A stretch of DNA of 15,711 bases from Dehalococcoidia bacterium. GTDB lineage: Bacteria; Chloroflexota; Dehalococcoidia; Dehalococcoidales; E44-bin46. Position 1 is the stretch's first letter, and every line of letters begins with the position of its first letter. The stretch spans positions 1 through 15,711 of the forward strand of contig SOKA01000007.1 in the NCBI GenBank assembly GCA_004376105.1, read 5' to 3'. Of the stretch, positions 1 to 6,201 are shown in pieces. The position numbers and the translations under genes were made by a program. Below the pieces are notes generated by a model. That model saw only the letters and a program-made list of their open reading frames with translations. It had not been told where the DNA came from and did no database searches.

Positions 1-433
1 GAGTGTTAATCAATATATTGAGGAAGTCAAAAGACTGGCTAAACTCCTTCACCTCTTCAGGGGAGCACAGGTAAACAAAGCCATGGATTCGGGCTGGTTT
101 GGGTGGCAGGTAGTGATGTAGTTTATCACCTTGCCTGTGCCCAACCACCAAGGCACTGAATTCACTTTTAAGTAGCTTCAAAAGCTGAGGGCTTGTCTGG
201 TAGATTGCCTCCTCAGTGGTCTCATCCTTGCCTCTAGCAATGGGACGTCGACCCGGCTCAAAGCTGGTGGTAGTAGCATTATAGACTATGCCATATAACT
301 CCATAGCTAAATCTCTGGTCTTTACCAGACTGCCTAAGGGCGGCGACTGATAAAGCTCGTAGCACTGCGCCACGAAATCAGTGGTGCTGGCTTCAACAAC
401 CTCACCCACTCTCTGCATTTCAGCCGTGTTCAA
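1..433 (-). CDS. HAS-barrel domain protein linked to NurA/HerA (partial, C-terminus off window)
   Basis: The frame is open from position 433 to the left edge and gives 144 residues. The N-terminal part (about residues 8-68, from QRVGEVVEASTTDF to FEPGRRPIARG) resembles the HAS-barrel, a small beta-barrel found at the N-terminus of HerA ATPases and of ATP synthase alpha/beta subunits. The following part (about 75-140: LLKSEFSALVVGHR, then YLPPKPARIHGFVYLC) is what I remember from Chloroflexota proteins encoded near nurA. A TTG start at 433 is preferred because GGTGAGG ends 7 nt upstream; an in-frame ATG at 418 has no well-placed Shine-Dalgarno. The likely role is a partner of a HerA-type DNA translocase acting with NurA, inferred from fold and neighbourhood. 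The family call rests on recall of similar sequences, not a search. It was found by translating the strand and lies in the same direction as flavodoxin and nurA. Confidence 0.62.
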   Translation of the reverse strand, partial: MNTAEMQRVGEVVEASTTDFVAQCYELYQSPPLGSLVKTRDLAMELYGIVYNATTTSFEPGRRPIARGKDETTEEAIYQTSPQLLKLLKSEFSALVVGHRQGDKLHHYLPPKPARIHGFVYLCSPEEVKEFSQSFDFLNILINT

Positions 434-440
434 TTATTAA

Positions 441-447
441 CCTCACC
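441..447 (-). promoter_or_regulatory. Ribosome binding site deciding the TTG start at 433
   Basis: GGTGAGG on the minus strand sits 7 nt before TTG. It favours TTG over the ATG at 418, which would be more than 20 nt away. It lies inside a fragment (AACCTCACCCCCT on plus, 439-451) that matches one end of the repeat found twice in cca. Confidence 0.5.
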
Positions 448-508
448 CCCTCTAGGTTTTTCATTAGGTAACCCTATCCCCTTTATCCCCTTCCCCTTCT
501 GTCTGATG

Positions 509-586
509 TGTCATTGCGAGCCGAAGGCAAAGCAATCTTATCTCCACCTTTTAGTTTGCTTCGTCGCTTTGCTCCTCGCAAAGACA
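509..586. repeat. Dispersed imperfect palindrome (TGTCATTGCGAG family)
   Basis: The left arm, 509-538, begins TGTCATTGCGAG and ends AAAGCAATCT. The right arm, 553-586, begins AGTTTGCTTCGTCGC and ends CTCGCAAAGACA. The reverse complement of the right arm aligns with the left arm over most of its length, so a transcript could fold into a long hairpin. This resembles a palindrome I remember as dispersed in many bacterial genomes, with ends like TGTCATTGCGAG and CTCGCAATGACA. The right arm has diverged (AAAGACA where AATGACA is expected). A further related fragment, GTCACTCCCTCGCAATG, follows at 595-611. No coding capacity is supported here. Confidence 0.6.
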
Positions 587-650
587 TATCTTCTGTCACT
601 CCCTCGCAATGGCTTGCATACTCCAAGAAGGGAAGGGGAATTAGTTGTAT

Positions 651-671
651 AAGAGAGGCTTCGCCTCTCTT
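651..671. repeat. Perfect 9-bp hairpin in the flavodoxin / HAS-barrel spacer
   Basis: AAGAGAGGC (651-659) and GCCTCTCTT (663-671) are perfect inverted arms around a 3-nt loop. It lies 62 nt past the flavodoxin stop, so it could slow or end transcription on the minus strand. No clear U-run follows in that direction, so I call it a hairpin and not an intrinsic terminator. The core GGCTTCGCC is related to the hairpin in the repeat at 9689-9748, suggesting a shared repeat family. Confidence 0.5.
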
Positions 672-732
672 TGACTCTCCCTTTTCCTATTTCTTCTTTT
701 GCTTCTTGGGCTTTTTAATATTCTTCCTTCCC

Positions 733-1173
733 TTAGTCCCCATCTCTCTCCTCCTTGTTTTTTTGAGTTTTCATTTCGTTGGCGAACTCTCTGGCTTTGG
801 CGAGTTCTTCATTGCTTGGATGTCCTCGGTTAAAGAAAAACAACGCTCTTCCTTTGCAGTAAAAACAGCCTCTTATCAGCGCACCCGTTGGCTTGAGCAG
901 CTTTTCCATTGCCTTCACTTCCTTACCCTCGCCATCTCCAGAAGTCCCAAATAGGGCAACCTGCCTTCCTTTAAAATCATTTCTGGCAATGAACTTCCGC
1001 AATTTCCTGCCCGGTCTGCCTGCATAGCAACCAGAGCCGAGGAAAACAAAGGAGTCTTTAGTCAATCCTCCTTTCGCTTTAACACTCTCTGCCTTCACGC
1101 CTAGTTCTACGGCGATGGCTTCAGCGACCTTTTTTGTGCTCCCGCACATGGAATAATAGACAACCTCAAACAT
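733..1173 (-). CDS. Flavodoxin family protein
   Basis: A 146-residue protein of flavodoxin size, presumably a soluble cytoplasmic FMN-binding electron carrier or small oxidoreductase. It begins MFEVVYYS followed by the phosphate-binding loop SMCGSTKKVAEAIA (residues 8-21). Further flavin-contact loops appear at GSGCYAGRPG (46-55) and FGTSGDG (75-81). The tail has CFYCKG (103-108) and a GHPSNEEL segment (118-124) seen in a subgroup of these proteins. An ATG at 1173 is chosen because GAGG lies 8 nt upstream; an in-frame GTG at 1182 sits directly on that site. It lies between nurA and the HAS-barrel gene on the same strand. Its redox partner is unknown. Cysteines 103 and 106 could form a redox pair, which is inference. 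Confidence 0.85.
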   Translation of the reverse strand: MFEVVYYSMCGSTKKVAEAIAVELGVKAESVKAKGGLTKDSFVFLGSGCYAGRPGRKLRKFIARNDFKGRQVALFGTSGDGEGKEVKAMEKLLKPTGALIRGCFYCKGRALFFFNRGHPSNEELAKAREFANEMKTQKNKEERDGD

Positions 1174-1209
1174 TTTTGCCACCTCTTCTAACCTATCATA
1201 AATCCTTAT

Positions 1210-2409
1210 TTAAACCCACCTTGTTCTTTTGCTCCGGCTCTTGGCTGAGCTGAGGCTGGGTAGGTGTTCCTCCACCAGGGATGATTCCACTAACTGCCAG
1301 AAGTTTTCCCTATCGGCTCCAGTTACCACTGCCTGTTCATGGGCTTCGCTTAATGCCACTGGGTATCCTTGCCCCCGCTGGCACTGGTCTAAGACTAGGC
1401 AATGAGCTAAAGTGAGCCGGTTTTCATCCATGGCTACCCAGCGGGGAATCTCAACCCTGGCTATCTCGTCATCCACCCTCAAGTAGAAGAAATAGACCTG
1501 ATGCTCCCCGTAGCGCTTCTGGACTATAGACGATTGACTGATAAATAGGGCTGACCTTTCTCCCTGGCTTAATAAATTCAGGAATAGCTCCCTGTCCTGA
1601 ACGCCAGCTACCATATCACAGTCCCTTTTCTCATTGGTCGGGCAGTAACGGTCGCAATCAGCAGGGTCATGGGGGCAAAGAGCCACTCGCAGCGCATTAA
1701 CTACATCGGTGCTGCGAGGAAAGCTGATATAGCTGGCCAGGGCGACTCTCTTACCATTATTAAGTTTTCTGATATCATCAAGATAGCTTAGAAAGCCTTT
1801 ATCCAGCAGAGCCTCAGCCACAAATTCAGGGTAAGCCTCTAGACCCCAGAGAATAAGCGAGCCATCAAGCAGTGCCAGACTTGAACTACCCGGTGGCAGC
1901 TCAGCTGCCAGTTTGGCTAACTGGCGGCACTCGTCTACACTACGCTTCACACCTAAAAGCGTGCCTTCTATTAGCTGCTCACGACCTTTAACCCCAGTCG
2001 GTGTAATAACCAAGTCTTCATCCCCGAAATAGAGACAAGGAAAACTATCAAGGGTAGCACTGGGCTGGGCACCGTAATGAAGAATGGTAGTACCTATGTT
2101 TATTAGATAGCACCTTGTTGACCGATGTCGGTCAACATCAATATGAGAGCCATCACTAGCCAGAATGGTGAATTCGGTAGGGGTGGGTGGTGCCTTGTAA
2201 TGACTGTCAAGCCCATCCACCAAACCAGCCACCAACCAGGTAGTCCTGCTGGAGGCAATCTTCTTTTTTAAATAATTGAAGTCGGAAGCCTGACTATGAA
2301 GAACATCCAGAGCATAGTTTAGGCGCCTCTGCCTTTCCTCGCTGCCAGCCTTCAGCCTGGCTATCATATTTCCAACCTGCGCCGCAACCCTAGTTAAATT
2401 TAGTGACAC
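1210..2409 (-). CDS. nurA: NurA-domain nuclease
   Basis: A 399-residue protein with the NurA pattern. The first metal-binding aspartate is in ASDGSHIDVDR (D86), the second in LLDGSL (D182), and a C-terminal histidine is in SEAHEQAVV (H357). NurA proteins are manganese-dependent nucleases that resect DNA ends with the hexameric translocase HerA. An arginine- and glutamate-rich N-terminal stretch (about 15-55) could be helical or coiled. A four-cysteine cluster at C245, C252, C256 and C264 lies between the second aspartate and the histidine. I do not recall it from archaeal NurA, and it could bind zinc or an iron-sulfur cluster. The GTG start at 2409 follows a purine-rich AGGTAGGAGAG; the resulting N-terminus MSLNLTRVAAQ looks typical. 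The spacer to cutA is 36 bp. The downstream HAS-barrel gene supports a NurA/HerA module. Confidence 0.8.
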   Translation of the reverse strand: MSLNLTRVAAQVGNMIARLKAGSEERQRRLNYALDVLHSQASDFNYLKKKIASSRTTWLVAGLVDGLDSHYKAPPTPTEFTILASDGSHIDVDRHRSTRCYLINIGTTILHYGAQPSATLDSFPCLYFGDEDLVITPTGVKGREQLIEGTLLGVKRSVDECRQLAKLAAELPPGSSSLALLDGSLILWGLEAYPEFVAEALLDKGFLSYLDDIRKLNNGKRVALASYISFPRSTDVVNALRVALCPHDPADCDRYCPTNEKRDCDMVAGVQDRELFLNLLSQGERSALFISQSSIVQKRYGEHQVYFFYLRVDDEIARVEIPRWVAMDENRLTLAHCLVLDQCQRGQGYPVALSEAHEQAVVTGADRENFWQLVESSLVEEHLPSLSSAKSRSKRTRWV

Positions 2410-2445
2410 CTCTCCTACCTTTATTAAGACTTATTAAAAGTTGAT

Positions 2446-2757
2446 TCATTTTGTTGACTGGTTAATCCACTTCAAAAAATCTGGGTAACCTTTTTCTATG
2501 GGTAAGGAAACGATGCATGGAACTTCATATGAATGTAATTCTTTCACTCTTTTAATGACCTCATCAACCAACTCAGCTTTTGTCTTAACCAACATCGCTA
2601 TTTCACTTTCTTCCCTAATTTCCCCTCCCCACCGATAAATAGATTCTATAGGATGGATATTAACACAGGCTGCCAGTTTTTCTACTACCAATGTCTTGCC
2701 TATTTTCCTTGCTTCTTCTTCGTCTTTAGTTGTTATATAAATTAGGTAATACTGCAT
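2446..2757 (-). CDS. cutA: CutA1-family divalent cation tolerance protein
   Basis: The 103-residue length matches CutA1, a small trimeric protein with a ferredoxin-like fold. Family landmarks are AACVN (residues 29-33), YRWGGEI (41-47) and HSYEVPCIVSLPI (75-87), followed by the aromatic-rich YPDFLKWI. Members bind copper in vitro and were named for divalent-cation tolerance in Escherichia coli, but their cellular role is not settled. The ATG at 2757 has only a weak purine-rich region upstream. It sits between nurA and a short decayed-looking reading frame, all on the minus strand, and I see no functional link to those neighbours. Confidence 0.92.
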   Translation of the reverse strand: MQYYLIYITTKDEEEARKIGKTLVVEKLAACVNIHPIESIYRWGGEIREESEIAMLVKTKAELVDEVIKRVKELHSYEVPCIVSLPIEKGYPDFLKWINQSTK

Positions 2758-2770
2758 TTAAAAACTATCT

Positions 2771-2845
2771 CTAGACCTTCTCTTCTAAGCGGTTGACGAT
2801 TTCCTCCGCATCTTTTTCGCTCCCGATTCTCTGAGGGGTGTCAAA
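2771..2845 (-). pseudogene. Possible remnant of a protein C-terminus
   Basis: Between the epimerase stop and cutA, the minus strand encodes 24 residues with convincing protein character, ending GSEKDAEEIVNRLEEKV then TAG. It is in the same frame as the epimerase, but two stops (TGA at 2855-2857 and TAA at 2846-2848) come first and there is no start codon. It could be a decayed C-terminal tail, a gene remnant, or chance. The charged EEIVNRLEEKV stretch would be helical. I do not recognise a family. Confidence 0.25.
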
Positions 2846-2854
2846 TTATCTAAT

Positions 2855-3844
2855 TCACCTCACCATAAAGACCTTATTACTTATACCATAACGCTTAGGA
2901 TGTGAGTGCATCTCTTCAATGAAATCAACCACAAGCTTATCAAAATCTGGATAGCTAGCAGTCCACCCCCATTCTTCCCTTGCCTTGCTGTCGTCAAAGA
3001 CCTGTACCCTGAAAGTGCGGTAAAACTCCGTAACTTCCGGGTCTGGCTTGTATGTAACTTGAACTTCAGGGATATATTTCTTTATCGCTAGTTCAAGCTC
3101 TTTAGCGCTTAGGGTGGGATTCACTCCGGCAACATTATAGTTTACAGTGTTGATTTGCTCCTTTGGCGCTTGATAAAGCATGTTAGTAGACTTCACTGCA
3201 TCCTTGATGTAAATAATGGGCATCTTTGCTTCCTCAGTAACATAACATTCATAGGCTTTACCCTGAGCTGCATGCTCGATCATCCAGGAGTAGAACTGGG
3301 CTACGCCTGGTGTCTTTACACCTGGACCAATTACGGAGGGACAACGGACAGAGCGGAAATCCAGCCCAAACTTTCTGCGATAAAACCTGCCAAGGAGCTC
3401 GCAATAAACCTTACCACAACCGTACATTGTGGTAGGACACTGAATCGTTTCATCGTTGACCACTTCGGTAACTCCCAGAGCATAAGTAGTTATACTACTG
3501 CTAAAGACTATCGTTTTCACACCAAAGAGCCTAGCCGCCTCAAGTACATACATCGTTCCACAAACATTCGCTTGGAAAGAAGCCCAAGGGTTAGCCTCCG
3601 ACGGCACACTCAACATCGAGCCTAAATGATAAATACCTTCAATATCGTTTTCCTTAACAACATTAAGGACCTCATGCCAATTAGCCAAGTTCCCTTGCAC
3701 CACTTTAACCTGATTCTCGATGTCATCTAGGCGGGCATAGTTAGGGGCAATATCAAAAACAACCACCCTTTCTCCCTGCCTAACAAGCGCTCGTGCTAGC
3801 TCAGCACCAATAAAACCAGTCCCGCCAGTAATTAACTTCGCCAT
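2855..3844 (-). CDS. NAD-dependent epimerase/dehydratase, extended SDR (threonine 3-dehydrogenase-like)
   Basis: A 329-residue extended short-chain dehydrogenase/reductase. The NAD-binding glycine motif GGTGFIG is at residues 7-13, and D31 at the end of the second strand suggests NAD over NADP. The catalytic region has FSSSITTY (114-121), with Y141 and K145 forming the YxxxK pair in MYGCGKVYCELL. The segments CPTTMYG, RSVRCPSVIGPG, PIIYIKDA and EEWGW recall the SDR-type L-threonine 3-dehydrogenase branch, which sits close to UDP-galactose 4-epimerases. Substrate is therefore uncertain: threonine, a nucleotide sugar, or another beta-hydroxy compound. The ATG at 3844 follows AGGAGG at 5 nt. It lies 81 bp downstream of the hydroxyacyl-CoA dehydrogenase on the same strand, so co-transcription is plausible. 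Confidence 0.85.
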   Translation of the reverse strand: MAKLITGGTGFIGAELARALVRQGERVVVFDIAPNYARLDDIENQVKVVQGNLANWHEVLNVVKENDIEGIYHLGSMLSVPSEANPWASFQANVCGTMYVLEAARLFGVKTIVFSSSITTYALGVTEVVNDETIQCPTTMYGCGKVYCELLGRFYRRKFGLDFRSVRCPSVIGPGVKTPGVAQFYSWMIEHAAQGKAYECYVTEEAKMPIIYIKDAVKSTNMLYQAPKEQINTVNYNVAGVNPTLSAKELELAIKKYIPEVQVTYKPDPEVTEFYRTFRVQVFDDSKAREEWGWTASYPDFDKLVVDFIEEMHSHPKRYGISNKVFMVR

Positions 3845-3925
3845 CCTTCCCTCCTGGATTGAGATAGCTTATTTTTCGCATTTTGATGAGGGCCACATCA
3901 ACTATGAACTTTTATGCTCCAGTGG

Positions 3926-5038
3926 CTATTGGGAGTACAACAATTTGAGGAGGTGGATAAGTTTCTTATCCCTCGCCTTAATACTCTCATCCTGACTATA
4001 ATCAAAAAAGCCTTTCCTAGTTTTTAGACCTAGCTCGCCAGCCTCCACCTTCCTCTTGAGCGCCTCGGGTGGTTCGTGGGCATCGTTAATCACCTTAAAT
4101 AATCGGTCGGCAATACCATACCACAAATCGAGACCAGCTAAATCACAGGTTTCTAGCGGTCCAATAGCAGCCAAGCGAAAACCAAAACTCCCTTTCACAG
4201 CAAGGTCAATATCTCTAGGGTTGGCAATGCCTTGTTGCCAAAGTGACCACACTTCGCGAAGCATCCCCGTCTGTATGCGATTGACCACGAAACCGGGGAT
4301 TTCCTTAAGGATTTTCACCGGCACCTTCTTGACCTTCTTGAGCAAAGCACAAACCAGCTCCATCGTCTCATCAGAGGTCTCCTCACCTCGCACAACCTCG
4401 ACTACTGGTACTATGTGGGGAGGATTAAACCAATGGGTAATGAGTATCCTGTCCCTCCTTCTGCTTTGAGAAGTAAAATCTCGCAGAACCAACGAAGATG
4501 TGTTACTGGCAAAGATAGTATGCTCAGGGCAAAAGACATCAAGGTTGCTAAAAATCTCCCTCTTTACCTCCACGTCCTCCACAACGGTTTCTGTAATAAA
4601 ATCGGCATCCTTCACCGCCTTTTTGAGGTCAGTGGTAGTAGTTAGGTGGGATAGCGCTTCCTCAATCATATCTTGAGAGATTACACCGCTCTCAGCAAAG
4701 GCTTTAAGGTCATTCCTGATGTGGCTTATGACATTACTGAGAATCACTTCTCTTGTGTCATTCAAGACTACCTTATAACCACCCAAGGCGTAAGTGAGAC
4801 CAATTCCATGTCCCATAAGACCAGCTCCGATAACACTTATGTTCCTAATATCTTCCAACTGCACCTGTGCCCCCGTTAAAACGCCTCCTGTGTCATAGAT
4901 AAACCCATATTGGTTATGAAAATTATCTCTTACCTTCTTGGCTCGCTGAGAAACAGAAGGGTCAGCAATATCCTGACCCTCAGAAATCATCTCCAGTAGG
5001 TAAGTAACTGTGGTCTTATCGTTTCCATTCTCACCCAT
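3926..5038 (-). CDS. 3-hydroxyacyl-CoA dehydrogenase family protein
   Basis: It oxidises 3-hydroxyacyl-CoA to 3-ketoacyl-CoA with NAD, the third step of beta-oxidation, or works in reverse in butyrate-type pathways. The Rossmann motif SVIGAGLMGHGI is at about residues 68-79. It is followed by ETVVEDVEVKREIF, SNTSSL and THWFNPPHIVPVVEVV, which carries the catalytic histidine region. The C-terminal helical domain begins near PGFVVNRIQ and ends with GLKTRKGFFDY. The frame opens at ATG 5038 and gives 370 residues, about 60 longer at the N-terminus than usual. An in-frame GTG at 4864, with GGGGG 5 nt upstream, would give a normal 312-residue protein starting at QLEDIRNISVIG. I keep the longer form because the extra 58 codons look coding, but the ATG has no Shine-Dalgarno and a promoter abuts it. 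Substrate chain length cannot be told. Confidence 0.85.
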   Translation of the reverse strand: MGENGNDKTTVTYLLEMISEGQDIADPSVSQRAKKVRDNFHNQYGFIYDTGGVLTGAQVQLEDIRNISVIGAGLMGHGIGLTYALGGYKVVLNDTREVILSNVISHIRNDLKAFAESGVISQDMIEEALSHLTTTTDLKKAVKDADFITETVVEDVEVKREIFSNLDVFCPEHTIFASNTSSLVLRDFTSQSRRRDRILITHWFNPPHIVPVVEVVRGEETSDETMELVCALLKKVKKVPVKILKEIPGFVVNRIQTGMLREVWSLWQQGIANPRDIDLAVKGSFGFRLAAIGPLETCDLAGLDLWYGIADRLFKVINDAHEPPEALKRKVEAGELGLKTRKGFFDYSQDESIKARDKKLIHLLKLLYSQ

Positions 5039-5042
5039 AAAC

Positions 5043-5071
5043 AGTATAATTGATTAAACTGACGAACTCAA
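5043..5071 (-). promoter_or_regulatory. Sigma-70-type promoter for the hydroxyacyl-CoA dehydrogenase
   Basis: On the minus strand the -35 is TTGAGT (5066-5071) and the -10 is TATACT (5043-5048), with a 17-bp spacer. The -10 ends 4 nt before ATG 5038, so transcription would begin at or inside that codon. Either the message is leaderless or translation starts at GTG 4864. Confidence 0.45.
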
Positions 5072-5100
5072 ACGGGACGTGGGATTGCTGATTAACCTTA

Positions 5101-5130
5101 TTGCCTGCCGGGCATTGCCTCTAGTATCAT
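5101..5130 (+). promoter_or_regulatory. Candidate promoter for the deacetylase-family gene
   Basis: TTGCCT (5101-5106) and TATCAT (5125-5130) are separated by 18 bp, matching the consensus hexamers at 4 and 5 of 6 positions. The expected start near 5137 would leave a leader of about 30 nt containing the ribosome binding site GGGGAG, 7 nt before GTG 5167. Confidence 0.35.
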
Positions 5131-5166
5131 CAAATCGGGCTAATTCTGCGAAAGGGGAGATACACT

Positions 5167-6201
5167 GTGAAAGTAGGCTATGTTTATGACCCCATCTATC
5201 TCAAACATAATACAGGACAACATGTAGAAAACGTTAGAAGGTTAGAGGCAATTATTTCCTACCTTGAACAAACCGGGCTTAAGCAGCAACTGTCACAAAT
5301 TAAGCCTCGGGTTGCCACTACTGAGGAAATATCATTAGTGCACCATAAGCAGTATATATCATATATCCAGGAGGTAGCTAAAAAGGGCGGTGGCTGGCTG
5401 GATGTTGATACAGTAATGTCGCCTAATTCCTATGATGCAGCCCTTTACGCTGTTGGTGGCGTCATTAGGGCAACCGAGGCAGTTATGGATGGAAAGGTAG
5501 GCAGTGCCTTTGCCTTGGTCAGACCCCCGGGGCACCATGCCACCGCTGCCCGAGCTATGGGCTTCTGTCTATTTAATAATGTGGCTATTGCCGCTAAATA
5601 TGCTCTGAATAAATATAAACTAGAACGCATTCTTATCATTGATTTTGATGTGCATCATGGTAATGGAACACATGACACTTTTTATGACAACCCCCAAGTG
5701 CTTTACATATCAACTCACCAGTATCCATTTTACCCGGGAACAGGTAGTATTGAGGAAACTGGTAGTGGAGCCGCCAAGGGAACCACGGTTAATATACCAT
5801 TGCCGGCTGGCTGTGGTGATACTGAATATTTACTAGCCTTTGAACAAATCATTATCCCGATAGCCAAGCGTTTTAGCCCCCAGCTTATCCTGGCTTCGGC
5901 TGGTTATGACTCCCACTGGGCTGATGGAATAGCTTTGATGCAGGTAAGTGTCATTGGCTTTGCCCAAATGGTAAGAATTATTAAGGGATTAGCTGATGAA
6001 TTATGTAGTGGTCGTCTTGCCTTCGGCTTGGAGGGTGGTTACAATCTTACCGCTTTAGCGGCTTCGATAAAAGCCACCTTTGACGTGCTTCTGGGTAATA
6101 CCAATATTGAAGACCCTCTCGGTCAAGCACCGCGTAGGTTTGAGGCATCCAACATTACTTCTCTGATTAAGTCAATAAAGGGAATACATAACTTGCCTTA
6201 A
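5167..6201 (+). CDS. Histone deacetylase family protein (AcuC / acetylpolyamine amidohydrolase-like)
   Basis: A 344-residue zinc-dependent amidohydrolase of the arginase/deacetylase fold. Active-site landmarks are all present: RPPGHHA with the histidine pair H123/H124, zinc ligands D161 and H163 in DFDVHHGNGT, STHQYPFYPGTG (182-193), the third zinc ligand D248 in SAGYDSH, and the catalytic-type tyrosine Y292 in LEGGYN. Bacterial members remove acetyl groups from lysine side chains, acetylpolyamines or other small amides; the exact substrate is not shown by sequence. The GTG start at 5167 is supported by GGGGAG 7 nt upstream. It is the only plus-strand gene in the left half, apparently with its own promoter. 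Its TAA overlaps the stop of the convergent transporter gene. Confidence 0.93.
   Translation: MKVGYVYDPIYLKHNTGQHVENVRRLEAIISYLEQTGLKQQLSQIKPRVATTEEISLVHHKQYISYIQEVAKKGGGWLDVDTVMSPNSYDAALYAVGGVIRATEAVMDGKVGSAFALVRPPGHHATAARAMGFCLFNNVAIAAKYALNKYKLERILIIDFDVHHGNGTHDTFYDNPQVLYISTHQYPFYPGTGSIEETGSGAAKGTTVNIPLPAGCGDTEYLLAFEQIIIPIAKRFSPQLILASAGYDSHWADGIALMQVSVIGFAQMVRIIKGLADELCSGRLAFGLEGGYNLTALAASIKATFDVLLGNTNIEDPLGQAPRRFEASNITSLIKSIKGIHNLP

Larger units (their letters stand above)
434..732. other. Gene-free spacer made largely of repeats
   Basis: This 299-bp stretch separates the flavodoxin stop from the HAS-barrel start, much wider than other spacers in the block. It holds the palindrome at 509-586, the fragment at 595-611, the hairpin at 651-671 and the AACCTCACCCCCT fragment at 439-451. 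The plus strand is strongly pyrimidine-rich. A 148-residue plus-strand reading frame crosses it but looks like a chance frame over repeats and over the flavodoxin gene. I see no convincing promoter. Confidence 0.6.

Noticed and set aside
651..671. Hairpin as an intrinsic terminator for the flavodoxin gene
   Set aside because: The stem is perfect but no run of U follows on the minus strand; reported as a hairpin only.
508..954. Plus-strand open frame of 148 residues
   Set aside because: It runs over the dispersed repeats and antisense to the flavodoxin gene, has no ribosome binding site, and its translation is low-complexity and phenylalanine-rich.
3155..3625. Plus-strand open frame of 156 residues
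   Set aside because: Antisense to the well-supported epimerase gene; no recognisable domain and no ribosome binding site.
3885..3899. GATGAGGGCCACATC, a near-palindrome upstream of the epimerase gene
   Set aside because: Short, with a central mismatch and no T-run or promoter context that would make it a terminator or operator.
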